The position numbers and the translations under genes were made by a program. From DASUMP01 sp036277635 (GTDB taxonomy: Bacteria > Actinomycetota > Acidimicrobiia > IMCC26256 > PALSA-610): a DNA stretch of 44,316 nt. The number at the start of each line of letters is the position of its first letter. Within the stretch, counting starts at the first letter, position 1. A model generated the notes under the pieces. It ran no database searches and was not told where the DNA came from. It saw only the letters and a list, made by a program, of their open reading frames with translations. The stretch covers positions 1 through 44,316 of the forward strand of contig DASUMP010000070.1 of assembly GCA_036277635.1 (NCBI GenBank), read 5' to 3'. Positions 31,954 through 40,238 of the stretch are shown one piece after another.

Positions 31954-33488
31954 CGACGCCGCGCCCCGACGCCCTCGGACTCGTCGTCCCGGTCTTCGAC
32001 GAGGCCGAACGGCTCGCCGACTACGGCAAGCCGCTGGTCGACTTCATCGCGCGCCAGCCGCCGGGCAGCGAGCTCGTGTTCGTCGACGACGGCAGCACCG
32101 ACGGCACCCTCTTGCGCCTCGACGAGCTCGTCGCTGCGGCGCCGAGCGCGCCGGTGCGAGTGCTCCGCCGCCCGCACCTCGGCAAGGGTGCGACCGTCGC
32201 GGCCGGACTGCACACGCTCACGACTCCGCTCGTCGGCTTCTGCGACGTCGATCTCTCGACGCCGCTCGAGGAGCTCGAACGGATCGTCAGCGCAGCCGCG
32301 CGCGCACACGCCCTCGCGATCGGCTCGCGCGACCTCACGACCTCGCACCTGGTGCGCCCGGAGGGGCCGATCCGCGAGGCGCTCGGGCGCGGGTACAACC
32401 GGCTGTTGCAGGCCACCGTCACGCCGGGGGTCGTGGACACCCAGTGCGGCGCCAAGGTCGCCCCCCGCGACGTGTGGGCACGCCTGCTCCCGCACTGCCG
32501 GGAGGTCGGCTTCGCCTGGGACGCCGAGCTCATCGCCGTCGCGCAGGCCCTCGGCGTGGCGGTCGTCGAGGTCCCGATCGACTGGCGTCACGACGAGCGC
32601 TCGAAGATCAACGTCGGCCGCGACGGCATCGCGATGGTGCTCGCGACGCCGCGGATCTGGCGCCGCGCCCGCCGCGCCGCCGCGACCGCGGTCGCGGCGA
32701 GCCCGCCGGTTGCGGTGGCGGCCCCGAGCGCGACCGCGGCCGAGCGACGTGAGGTGTTCGACGACGAGAACGCGACGATCCTCGCCGGCTCCGACCGTTC
32801 GCACTGGTGGTTCCGCAGCAAGGCCGCGTTCGTCGCGACCGCGCTGCGCCGCACGGCCGCGCCGCGACCCGAGCGCGGGTGGCTCGTCGACCTCGGCGGT
32901 GGCGCCGGCGGCGTCACGGCGCTGCTCGGGTGGCCGCCGGATCGCGTGGCCGTGCTCGAGGGCAACGCGGCACTGGCTCGCCAGGCGCGCGCGGTCCACG
33001 GGTTGGCCGCGGCGCGCTCGACCGTCGATCGTGTGCCGTTGGCGTCGGGAACCGCCGAGGTGGTGTGCCTGCTCGACGTCATCGAGCACCTCCACGATCC
33101 GCTCGGCGCGCTGCGCGAAGCGGCTCGGCTCCTGCCTCCGGGCGGGCGCCTCGTCGTCAACGTCCCCGCCCATCCCTGGCTGTGGAGCGCTGCCGACGAG
33201 CAGCTCGGACACGTCCGGCGCTACACGCGCCGTGCGCTGCGGGCCGAGCTCGCGAGCGCCGGGTTCACCCCGGTGGTGCTCACCCACGTGTTCAGCTGGC
33301 TCGTGCCGCCGGTGTGGTTCCGGCGCAAGGTCGTGAGCGGCGGGTCCGCCGAGCTCGGCCTCGACCAGACGTCGTGGGCCATCGATCGTGCCGCGATGGT
33401 GCTCACCGCGCTCGAACGCAGCGCGATCGGGCGGGCGTCACTGCCGTTCGGCACGTCGATCCTGTGCGTTGCGACGCGCCGACCGTGA
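31950..33488 (+). CDS. Fused GT2 (polyprenyl-phosphate glycosyltransferase-like) and class I methyltransferase
   Basis: A 512-residue two-domain protein. Residues 8-235 form a GT2 glycosyltransferase of the ALG5/DPM1-like group: VVPVFDEAERL (12-22), VDDGSTDG (45-52), HLGKGATVAAGL (76-87), CDVDLSTPLEEL (98-109, with the DxD-type metal site), IGSRD (124-128) and QCGAKVAPRDVW (165-176). An Ala-rich linker (about 236-265) leads to a class I SAM methyltransferase (about 286-512) with LVDLGGGAGG (312-321), LLDVIEHLHDPLGAL (374-388) and LGHVRRYTRRAL. In many genomes these are neighbouring separate genes; here they are one chain. ATGA overlap upstream, GTGA downstream. Confidence 0.88.
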   Translation: MTTPRPDALGLVVPVFDEAERLADYGKPLVDFIARQPPGSELVFVDDGSTDGTLLRLDELVAAAPSAPVRVLRRPHLGKGATVAAGLHTLTTPLVGFCDVDLSTPLEELERIVSAAARAHALAIGSRDLTTSHLVRPEGPIREALGRGYNRLLQATVTPGVVDTQCGAKVAPRDVWARLLPHCREVGFAWDAELIAVAQALGVAVVEVPIDWRHDERSKINVGRDGIAMVLATPRIWRRARRAAATAVAASPPVAVAAPSATAAERREVFDDENATILAGSDRSHWWFRSKAAFVATALRRTAAPRPERGWLVDLGGGAGGVTALLGWPPDRVAVLEGNAALARQARAVHGLAAARSTVDRVPLASGTAEVVCLLDVIEHLHDPLGALREAARLLPPGGRLVVNVPAHPWLWSAADEQLGHVRRYTRRALRAELASAGFTPVVLTHVFSWLVPPVWFRRKVVSGGSAELGLDQTSWAIDRAAMVLTALERSAIGRASLPFGTSILCVATRRP

Positions 33489-34828
33489 ACGAGCGACGCC
33501 GGGAGTACATCGCCCTCGCGGCGATCGTCGGCGTCGGCGTGGTGCTGCGCGTCGTGTGGTGCATCGTCGCGGCCCGCCCGCCGGCCGGCCTGCACGATCC
33601 GCTCTTCTACCGGGCGCTCGCCGAAGGTGTCGCGCGCGGCAACGGCTACCACTTCCTCGCGGCACCCGACGACCCGACCGCGTACTACCCGGTCGGGTAC
33701 CCGGCGTCGTTGGTGCCCGGGCTGTGGCTCCTCGAGCACACGCCGCTGCCCGACTCGTGGTTCACCGGTCTCATCGCCGCGCAGAACATCGTGTGGCAGG
33801 CACTCGCGATCGTCGGGGTGCACGTCGCGGCGCGGCTGGTGAGCGGACGTGCCGCCGCCGGCCTCGTCGCGGCCGCCGTCGTCGCGTGGTGGCCGAACCT
33901 CGTGATCCACACCGCGCTCGCGCTGACCGAGTCGTTGTTCCTCGCGCTGCTGGTGGGCGCGCTCGTGCTTTCGCTGCGCGGTCCGTGGGACGGGTCGCCG
34001 GTGCCCGCGACGCGGTTGCTCGCGATCGGTGCGCTCGTCGGGGCGGCGACGCTGGTGCGGCCGGTGTCGCTCCCGCTCGTCCCCGCGTTCCTGCTCGCGC
34101 ATCTCGTCGCCCGCAACGGATGGCGTCCGGCGCTGCGACACACCGGCATCGTCGCCGCCGGCGCGCTGGTCGTCGTCACGCCGTGGCTCGTGCGCAACGC
34201 GGTCGTGATGGGGGAGCCGACCCTGTCGACCAACACGGGCGACAACCTCTGCATCGGTCGGCGCATCGACGCGCCCGGCGGGTTCGAGATCGACAATCCG
34301 CGCTGCTTGGAGGGCGACTTCGACGATCTCGAACGTCCGGAGTACGAGCTCGAGCGCGACGCGTTCGGGCGCCGTCAAGCGATCGAGTTCGTGCGCGAGC
34401 ACCCGGGCGAAGAGGTGCGGCTCTGGTTCCGCCGCGCGTACCAGCTCTTCCGCAACGATGCCGACGGCGTCGCGGCCGTCGAGTCATACGGCGACGACCC
34501 GTTCCTCGACCCGACCGATCGCACCCGCCTGCGCACCGTGTCGAACTGGTTCTACGCCGTCGTCGGCCCGCTCGGCGTGGTCGCGCTCGGCGCGCTCGTG
34601 CTGCGCCGCCCCCGGCTCGATCCTCGGGCCGTGTTCCTCGCGCTCACCTTCCTCGGGGTGCTCGCGCCGCCGATCGTCTTCTTCGGCGACCCGCGGTTCC
34701 ATGTGCCCGCCGTGCCGATCGTGGCGATCGGGCTCGGCGCGGTCGCTGCCGACGTCGTCGCCCGGGCCCGTCGAGCACCCGTCGGATCCTCAAGTTCCGA
34801 GCCGGAGGGGCCGATCGGCACCGCATGA
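33485..34828 (+). CDS. GT39/ArnT-like membrane glycosyltransferase, second
   Basis: A 447-residue multi-pass protein of the same type as the one at 24186. The loop after helix 1 is LHDPLFYRALAEGVARGNGY (36-55; D38 candidate), then TAYYPVGYPASLVPGL, the PPGYP-equivalent. Late features are TPWLVRNAVVMGEPTLSTNTGDNL, usual for PMT_2-like proteins, and FFGDPRFHVPAVPI near the end. It should use a lipid-phosphate sugar, plausibly supplied by the GT2 domain encoded directly upstream (GTGA overlap). The C-terminal tail is Ser/Pro-rich. Confidence 0.82.
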   Translation: MNERRREYIALAAIVGVGVVLRVVWCIVAARPPAGLHDPLFYRALAEGVARGNGYHFLAAPDDPTAYYPVGYPASLVPGLWLLEHTPLPDSWFTGLIAAQNIVWQALAIVGVHVAARLVSGRAAAGLVAAAVVAWWPNLVIHTALALTESLFLALLVGALVLSLRGPWDGSPVPATRLLAIGALVGAATLVRPVSLPLVPAFLLAHLVARNGWRPALRHTGIVAAGALVVVTPWLVRNAVVMGEPTLSTNTGDNLCIGRRIDAPGGFEIDNPRCLEGDFDDLERPEYELERDAFGRRQAIEFVREHPGEEVRLWFRRAYQLFRNDADGVAAVESYGDDPFLDPTDRTRLRTVSNWFYAVVGPLGVVALGALVLRRPRLDPRAVFLALTFLGVLAPPIVFFGDPRFHVPAVPIVAIGLGAVAADVVARARRAPVGSSSSEPEGPIGTA

Positions 34829-36330
34829 CACCTGCTGGCGGCCACGGCGCGCGCCGCAACGGTGGCCTCGTCGCCTTGTTCGCGGCGCCTCTCGTCCTGC
34901 TGGTGACCCTGCGGTCCGTCCCCTCGCTCGACGTCGCGCACCGCTCGGTGCACTTCCATCTCGTCGTCGTGTCCAGCATCGCCGCGTGTGCGCTCACGGT
35001 GGCGGTGCTCGCGACCGTCGCCGCGGCACGCCTCCGCCAGCCCGGCGTCGTGCTCCTCGCGATCGGCTGCCTCGTGTGCGGCGTGGCGATGCTCGTGCAC
35101 GGGCTCGTGACCCCCGGCGTCGCGAACCGCCCCGGCAACGTGTGGGTCGCCCGAGCACCGGTGGTGGCGGTCCTCGCCTTCGCGCTCTGCCAGGGCGCGG
35201 CCGTGCTCGCGCCCCACTCGCGGCTGGCGCGTCGCGTGGCGGCGCGCCCGGTGCCGGTCCTCGGCGCGTTCGCAACTGCGTTGGCGGTCGTCGCGACCGT
35301 GGTCGTGCAGGATCCGACCGCGCTCGCAGGCGACGCGCTGCTGCCGGGTGAAGACGACCTCGCACGGATCGCCGCCGTGCTCAGCGTCGTCGTGTTGGTG
35401 CCCACCGCGTGGACGCACTGGAAGCGCTATCGGCTCGGACGTGACCCGATCCAGCTCGCGCTGACCTTCGCGGCGGCGATGACCGTCGCCGCGGTCGGGT
35501 CGATGCGCTTCGGCATCCTCTGGCAGCTGAGCTGGTGGGACTACCACGCGTACCTGCTCGCCGGCTTCGCGGCCGCGGCGGGCACGATCTTCGTGCGCCA
35601 ACGCAGCGCGCGCACCGTCGACAGCGTGCTCGACGCCGCGTTCGCGACGGATCCGCTCGAGCACATCTCGCGCAACTATCCCGACGCGCTCCGCGCGCTC
35701 GTCCGCGCCGTGGAGGTCAAAGACACCTACACGTACGGCCACTCGCGCCGCACCGCCGAGATCGCGACCGCGCTCGGCGCCCGGCTCGGGCTGGCACCCG
35801 AAGAGCTGCGGCTGCTCGCCCAGGGTTCGTATCTCCACGACGTCGGCAAGATCATCATCCCCGACGAGATCCTCAACAAGCCCGGACGCCTGACCGCCGA
35901 GGAGCGGGCGATCATCGAGACGCACGCCGCTGCGGGCGCCGATCTCGTCGCACACACACCCGCGCTCACCGGCACGGTCGAGATCGTGCGTCACCACCAC
36001 GAGCGCTACGACGGGACCGGGTACCCGGCCGGCGTGGCCGCCGGCGACATCCCGGTCCTCGCGCGCATCGCGGCCGTCGCCGACGTGTGGGACGCGCTCA
36101 CGTCGGATCGCGCGTACCGACCCGGGTGGGCCCCCGAACAGGCGCTCGCGCACATCCGCGCCGGGAGCGGCAGCCATTTCGACCCGATCGTCGTGCAGGC
36201 GCTCGTCGACCTCGCGGCCGACTGGGGTTACCGCGTCGCGCCCGGTGGCGACGTGGACGAGGCGTGGGAGGCGACGCAGGACTGCCACGAGGCCGGTCGA
36301 TCCGACGTCGTGGTGGGGCCGCGGCGCTGA
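34825..36330 (+). CDS. HD-GYP domain protein with a seven-helix-like membrane sensor
   Basis: A 501-residue protein. Residues 15-255 hold about seven or eight membrane helices with no recognised ligand motif. The cytosolic part (about 285-480) is an HD-GYP domain: LHDVGKIIIPDEILNKPGRLT (337-357; H338 and D339), HHHERYDGTGYP (390-401) and ARIAAVADVWDALTSDRAYRPG (413-434). Such domains degrade cyclic di-GMP to pGpG and GMP using bound iron or another divalent metal. All core residues look intact, so it should be active. No GGDEF or EAL domain is in the window. ATGA overlap with the GT39 gene places it in the glycan operon. It converges with the acyl-CoA dehydrogenase gene 16 bp away. Confidence 0.9.
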   Translation: MTPAGGHGARRNGGLVALFAAPLVLLVTLRSVPSLDVAHRSVHFHLVVVSSIAACALTVAVLATVAAARLRQPGVVLLAIGCLVCGVAMLVHGLVTPGVANRPGNVWVARAPVVAVLAFALCQGAAVLAPHSRLARRVAARPVPVLGAFATALAVVATVVVQDPTALAGDALLPGEDDLARIAAVLSVVVLVPTAWTHWKRYRLGRDPIQLALTFAAAMTVAAVGSMRFGILWQLSWWDYHAYLLAGFAAAAGTIFVRQRSARTVDSVLDAAFATDPLEHISRNYPDALRALVRAVEVKDTYTYGHSRRTAEIATALGARLGLAPEELRLLAQGSYLHDVGKIIIPDEILNKPGRLTAEERAIIETHAAAGADLVAHTPALTGTVEIVRHHHERYDGTGYPAGVAAGDIPVLARIAAVADVWDALTSDRAYRPGWAPEQALAHIRAGSGSHFDPIVVQALVDLAADWGYRVAPGGDVDEAWEATQDCHEAGRSDVVVGPRR

Positions 36331-36346
36331 GCACCGCGACGCGCCG

Positions 36347-37513
36347 TCACATCTCGTCGGCGGGCTGTCCGAGGGCGACCCGCCCCGCGTGCAGCAACGT
36401 CAGCTCCGGCGTGAGCGGGTGGAACTGCACCCCGCGGATGTCGCGCAGCGCCTGCTCGAACCCCGCGCTGCGGAAGTAGGCGGCGCCGCCCACGAGCTGC
36501 AGGATCGCGTCGCACGCGGCGACCGCTTCCTCGGCGACGACGCGCTTGGCCTGCATCGCGAGGACGACGTTGTCCATCGACGGCGCCGGGTCGTCGCCGA
36601 TCTCCGCGATGGCGGAGAACAACGCCCATCGGGCGGCGCGGGTGCGGTAGTCGACGAGACCGGCGAGGCGTTGCACGACTGGGTCGGTCGCCTTCGGGGT
36701 GTCGCGCAGCATCGTGAGCGCGCGATCGCGAGCCCCTTCGGCGATGCCGAGATAGACGCCGCTGATCACCGGGATCGCGTGGGCAACGATCCCCATCAGA
36801 GGCGGGTCGATCACTCCCCACGGCCGATCCGCGCTGACCGCGGCGTCGGGCACGAACACGTCGGTGATCTGCACGTCGTGGCTGCCGGTGCCGCGCATGC
36901 CCATCGTGTCCCAGGTGTCGAGGACCTCGATGCCGTCTTGGCGCACCGGGACACCCATCACCAGCGCCCGCTTGCCCTGGTCGGGATCGTCGTAGGTGAA
37001 CATCGTGGAGAACACGTCACCGACGGGGACCTGGCTCGCGAAGATCTTCCGGCCGTTCACCGTGAACCCGCCGTCGACCTTGACCGCGGTGCCGTTCGGC
37101 CGGGTGAAGTCGGAGCCGCCGGTCGACACGAGCACGATCTGCTCGTCGGCGACGCGACGGAGCAGCCCCTCGGCGCCCGGCAGCTCGCGGCGGTAGCGCC
37201 ACGCGGCGAACAGCGTGATGTGCAGGTGCATCGAGACCGCGAGGGCCGACGACGCGCAGTGGCGAGCGAGCTCGGCCTGCGCTGCGGTGACCTGCGCGAT
37301 CGTGGCGCCGGCACCGCCGAGCTCGGTGGGGACGGCGAGCGCGAGGTAGCCCGTCTCGCGGAACACCTCGTAGGCCTCGTGCACGAACGAGCCGTCGCGG
37401 TCGTGGCCGGCACTGAACGGCGCGATGCGTTCGCCGATCTCGCGGGCACGGGGCACGAACGCGTCGCGCTCGGTCGTCGCGGTGGTGGCGCCGGACTCCG
37501 ACGGTGGGGTCAC
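36347..37513 (-). CDS. Acyl-CoA dehydrogenase family protein
   Basis: A 388-residue acyl-CoA dehydrogenase-fold flavoprotein. Marks are GYLALAVPTELGGAGAT (55-71), the central beta-domain segment with TGGSDFTRPNGTAVKVDGGFTVNGRKIFAS, DTMGMRGTGSHDVQITDVFVPD, and the C-terminal helical part with LQLVGGAAYFRSAGFEQALRDIRGVQFHPLTPE. The family oxidises acyl-CoAs; this subgroup also includes flavin hydroxylase-like members. The substrate is unknown, and I did not assign the catalytic Glu. The GTG at 37513 has GAGAGGA about 8 nt upstream. The 58 bp to the upstream MOSC gene show nothing else. Confidence 0.86.
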   Translation of the reverse strand: MTPPSESGATTATTERDAFVPRAREIGERIAPFSAGHDRDGSFVHEAYEVFRETGYLALAVPTELGGAGATIAQVTAAQAELARHCASSALAVSMHLHITLFAAWRYRRELPGAEGLLRRVADEQIVLVSTGGSDFTRPNGTAVKVDGGFTVNGRKIFASQVPVGDVFSTMFTYDDPDQGKRALVMGVPVRQDGIEVLDTWDTMGMRGTGSHDVQITDVFVPDAAVSADRPWGVIDPPLMGIVAHAIPVISGVYLGIAEGARDRALTMLRDTPKATDPVVQRLAGLVDYRTRAARWALFSAIAEIGDDPAPSMDNVVLAMQAKRVVAEEAVAACDAILQLVGGAAYFRSAGFEQALRDIRGVQFHPLTPELTLLHAGRVALGQPADEM

Positions 37514-37571
37514 TGCAGGTTCCTCTCGTCGTGTGATCGGGGACCACCGTACGCCCGTGCGGGCGCGGGGG

Positions 37572-38120
37572 TCATCGCTTCACGACGAGGTCGCCGAGCG
37601 CGATCGTGCCGCCCTCGATCACGGTGGTGTTCATCCCGCGCAGCCGGAGTGCCCGACCCTCGGGTGAGTTCACGAACCGCAACGCGTCGGCGCCGAACCG
37701 CTCGCGGAACTGCGCGCACCCGGTGTGGGGTTGGTCGGTGACCTCGATCGCGGCGGTGCCGAGCTCGAGCACGGTCCCGGGTGGGAGGTTCTCGATGCCC
37801 AGGTCGAGGTCGACATAGAGCTGGTCGCCCGCGAGGCCCCAACGCTCCCGCGGCCCGGCGATCAACGCCGCCGCCCGGGCGTTCATGAGCGTGAGCTGCA
37901 TCCCGGGGTGGGCACTGCCGTCAGGCGTGCGGCGGCTCCCGCGCTGACGCCAGGTGTCGCCCATGAGGCCCGACTCGGGGTCGAGGACCGCGGTCTCGAG
38001 GACGACGCGCTCGCCCACGGCCGGGCGGGCGACGATGCGCTCGATCGTCCCCGAATCTCTCGGTGCGTCACGGACCTCGGTCAGGCCGGCCTCGAGGAAG
38101 TCGAAGTCGCGGTGCTCCAT
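37572..38120 (-). CDS. MOSC domain-containing protein
   Basis: A 182-residue protein made almost wholly of a MOSC domain, a fold found in molybdenum-cofactor sulfurases and in YiiM/mARC-like enzymes. Visible are RPAVGERVVLETAVLDPESGL (32-52), MQLTLMNARAA (74-84), QLYVDLDLGIENLPPGTVLELG (100-121) and the conserved Cys in PHTGCAQFRERFG (C135), the likely Moco or sulfur-handling residue. No ferredoxin or 3-alpha domain is fused, so it resembles stand-alone MOSC proteins, whose roles are poorly known. ATG 38120 has no clear Shine-Dalgarno. Confidence 0.88.
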   Translation of the reverse strand: MEHRDFDFLEAGLTEVRDAPRDSGTIERIVARPAVGERVVLETAVLDPESGLMGDTWRQRGSRRTPDGSAHPGMQLTLMNARAAALIAGPRERWGLAGDQLYVDLDLGIENLPPGTVLELGTAAIEVTDQPHTGCAQFRERFGADALRFVNSPEGRALRLRGMNTTVIEGGTIALGDLVVKR

Positions 38121-38166
38121 GCGGCCAGTTTGGCGCGTGCCGCCACTCCGGGTCCGGCGATATCGC

Positions 38167-38562
38167 TCAGTGGTCGTGCTCGGCCGCGTCGGCCTCCGCC
38201 TTCGTGCGGTGCACGGTGTTCGGCGGGTGCTCGGGCGGCGAGTACAACGAATAGAGCTTCAGCGGACCGGAGCCGGTGTTCACGACGTTGTGCCAGACGC
38301 CGGCGGGGACGATCACCGCCCAGTCGTCGGCGAGGTCGTAGGTCTCGTCGATGGTCTCCTCGGTGCGGCCGAGCTCGACACGCGCCGAGCCGGCTTCCAC
38401 CCGCAGGAACTGATCGAGGTGGGCGTGGGCTTCGCGCCCGATCTCCTCGCCCGGAGCGAGGTGCATCACCGTCAGCTGGGTGTGCGCGCCCGTGAACAGC
38501 ACGGTGCGGAACGTCTCGTTGTCGAGCGTCGCCGTCTCGATGTCGCCGACCCAACCCAGCAT
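38167..38562 (-). CDS. Cupin-domain protein
   Basis: A 131-residue single-domain cupin. Motif 1 is EIGREAHAHLDQFLRVEAGSARVELG: H46 and H48 are metal ligands, and the usual Glu is replaced by Gln in DQF (Q51). Motif 2 is VPAGVWHNVVNTG (H91). This HxH...DQF form occurs in a common group of small cupins of unknown substrate. The C-terminal tail is His/Asp/Glu-rich. ATG 38562 has GAGAGG about 8 nt upstream. It is downstream of and in the same direction as rskA (86 bp), but the hairpin at 38583-38605 makes a separate transcript likely. Confidence 0.86.
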   Translation of the reverse strand: MLGWVGDIETATLDNETFRTVLFTGAHTQLTVMHLAPGEEIGREAHAHLDQFLRVEAGSARVELGRTEETIDETYDLADDWAVIVPAGVWHNVVNTGSGPLKLYSLYSPPEHPPNTVHRTKAEADAAEHDH

Positions 38563-38582
38563 CGAGCACCTCTCTTCGTCGT

Positions 38583-38605
38583 GGCACCGTCGCGCCGACG
38601 GTACC
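38583..38605. terminator. Small hairpin after rskA
   Basis: The arms GG(c)ACCGTC and GACGGT(a)CC flank a 5-nt loop in the 86-bp gap between rskA and the cupin gene. It may end the sigK-rskA transcript; there is no U-run, and it could be a promoter dyad instead. Confidence 0.3.
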
Positions 38606-38648
38606 CGGTCGCGAGTGGGATGCACCCGCGCCGGACGACGGCGACCGA

Positions 38649-39392
38649 TCAGATCGCGCCTTCCCGCAGGATCGCGCCGCTCGGTTCGATCGAGCCGCCC
38701 GCGGGCTCCTCGGTGACGGCGAGTCCGTCGGCGCCCGCGAGGTCGACGCCGAACAGACGCTCGACCTCGCCGCCCGCATCGGGTCGGAACAGCACCGACG
38801 CTTGCGGACGTCCGTCGCGCACCACCCACAGCTCGTACGTGCGCCCCGCGGCGGGGATCGCGAGATCCGAGCCGACGAGCACCGCTTCGCGGCGCGGTTC
38901 CGACCACACCACGCGCAGATCGCCCTCGGTCCCGTCGAGGTCGACGACGACCGCCGACGGGTCGGAGAGCACCGCGACGAGCTGCTCCGCGTCGTCGGCG
39001 CGACGCTGGGAGTCGAACACGAGGACACCGCCCGTCACGAGGACGATCGCGGCGGCGACGGCGGCGACCGAACGCGCGACGAGCAGACGACGGCGCCGCC
39101 GGAGCGAGAGCTCGTCGGGCGCGTCGGGCATGGCGATGTCGGGTGCAGTTGGAGTCGCGACGGTGTCTTGGCGGGTGCGGCTCGCCTCGGCGAGCACCCG
39201 CGCCCGGAGACCGGGTGGGGGAGTGGTCGCGCTCGCGGCGCCGAGTCGGGCCGCGGCGGCGCGCAGCTCCTCGACCTCGCGCGCGGCCTCCGGATGGGTG
39301 GCGAGGTACTCCTCGAACCGGGCCCGATCCGTGTCGTCGAGCGCGTCGAGGACGTACGCGCCGGTCCAGCGCTCGAAGTCGTCGATGGTCAT
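38649..39392 (-). CDS. rskA: Anti-sigma-K factor, RskA-like
   Basis: A 247-residue single-pass membrane anti-sigma factor. The N-terminal cytosolic domain FERWTGAYVLDALDDTDRARFEEYLATHPE (6-35) matches the RskA anti-sigma segment. A membrane helix spans about 106-126, and the outer C-terminal RskA domain (about 130-247) has RTYELWVVRDGRPQASVLF and FGVDLAGADGLAVTEEPAGGSIEPSG, the classic family end. It should hold the sigma factor at the membrane until proteolysis. The ATG overlaps the sigma gene stop by 4 bp (ATGA). No Cys and no zinc motif. Confidence 0.92.
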   Translation of the reverse strand: MTIDDFERWTGAYVLDALDDTDRARFEEYLATHPEAAREVEELRAAAARLGAASATTPPPGLRARVLAEASRTRQDTVATPTAPDIAMPDAPDELSLRRRRRLLVARSVAAVAAAIVLVTGGVLVFDSQRRADDAEQLVAVLSDPSAVVVDLDGTEGDLRVVWSEPRREAVLVGSDLAIPAAGRTYELWVVRDGRPQASVLFRPDAGGEVERLFGVDLAGADGLAVTEEPAGGSIEPSGAILREGAI

Positions 39393-40009
39393 GGTGTCAC
39401 CTCGAACGCGTCACGCAACCGGATCATGCCGTCGCGGATGCGGGTCTTGACGGTGCCGAGCGGGACGTCGAGCAAGCGCGCGATCTGCTGCTGGGTGTGC
39501 CCGCCGTAGTACGCGAGCTCGACGGCTTGGCGCTGGATCGGTGTGAGCGACGCCAACGCGCGCCCGACGCGCTCCTGGTCGAGTCGGCGCTCGAGAGTTC
39601 CGGCGACGTCGTCGCTCACGTCGGGTTCACGCACCGCGACGTGCTCGTCGCGTCGGCGCGCCGACTCCTCGCGGCGGACGCGATCGACGGCCCGTCGGTG
39701 GGCGATCGTCAGGATCCACACGGTTGCCGAGCCCCGCGTCGGTTCGAAGCCGGGTGCGCGACGCCACACGTCGACGAACGTCTCCTGCGCGATGTCCTCG
39801 GCGAACGCAGGGTCGCGTGCGACGCGTCGGGCCACGCCGTACACCTCCGCCGCGGTCTCGTCGTACAGCTGGGCGAAGGCGGCCTCGTCGCCGAGCGCGA
39901 CGCGCTGGAGGAGCGCCGAGCGCACGTCGGAGGCCGCGCGTGCCGGCGCCGTGTCATCGCCCACAGGATTCCTCGGATCGACATCGGGCCACGGCGTCCA
40001 GTGTCCCAT
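39389..40009 (-). CDS. sigK: ECF sigma factor, SigK-like
   Basis: A 206-residue ECF sigma-70 factor. Region 2 is ALGDEAAFAQLYDETAAEVYGVARRVARDPAFAEDIAQETFVDVWRRAPGFEP with TVWILTIAHRRAVDRVR, very close to mycobacterial SigK. Region 4 is LASLTPIQRQAVELAYYGGHTQQQIARLLDVPLGTVKTRIRDGMIRLRDAF. Mycobacterium tuberculosis SigK carries a regulatory Cys pair; this protein has no Cys at all, so that redox control cannot operate here. The ATG at 40009 has GGGAG about 6 nt upstream. It is coupled to the anti-sigma gene by an ATGA overlap and divergent from the DUF4331 gene. Confidence 0.92.
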   Translation of the reverse strand: MGHWTPWPDVDPRNPVGDDTAPARAASDVRSALLQRVALGDEAAFAQLYDETAAEVYGVARRVARDPAFAEDIAQETFVDVWRRAPGFEPTRGSATVWILTIAHRRAVDRVRREESARRRDEHVAVREPDVSDDVAGTLERRLDQERVGRALASLTPIQRQAVELAYYGGHTQQQIARLLDVPLGTVKTRIRDGMIRLRDAFEVTP

Positions 40010-40114
40010 CGTCGCTCCCGACGCGCGGCGCACTGCGTCGTGGCCGTGGTCGACGCATCGCGTGATCCGGTTCCCGGTGCGCATCACGGACACTTCGTCG
40101 CCGACGCTCCGCCC

Positions 40115-40133
40115 GATTGGTGCCCGACCAATC
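40115..40133. promoter_or_regulatory. Inverted repeat between sigK and the DUF4331 gene
   Basis: GATTGGT (40115-40121), 5-nt spacer, ACCAATC (40127-40133): perfect 7-bp arms in an AT-richer patch of the 229-bp divergent region. It is a candidate operator for either direction. I could not place an ECF-type -35/-10 pair with confidence in this region. Confidence 0.4.
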
Positions 40134-40238
40134 CGGCGCCGCGACCACGGCGAATCGAGGTCTGGAGCACCACCGGAGCGCCCGATCCCGGACGACCCGT
40201 CGCTGCGGTGCTCCCATCCGAACCACAAGGAGCAGGTC

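Noticed and set aside
20326..36330. Anti-phage defence island or secondary-metabolite cluster
   Set aside because: There are no nuclease, NTPase, toxin, PKS, NRPS or terpene-synthase signatures; the content is membrane transferases and sugar-type enzymes.
40061..40088. CGTGAT/ATCACG inverted repeat with a 16-nt spacer upstream of sigK
   Set aside because: The arms are only 6 bp and GC-neutral, the long spacer is unusual for a dimer site, and there is no further symmetry.
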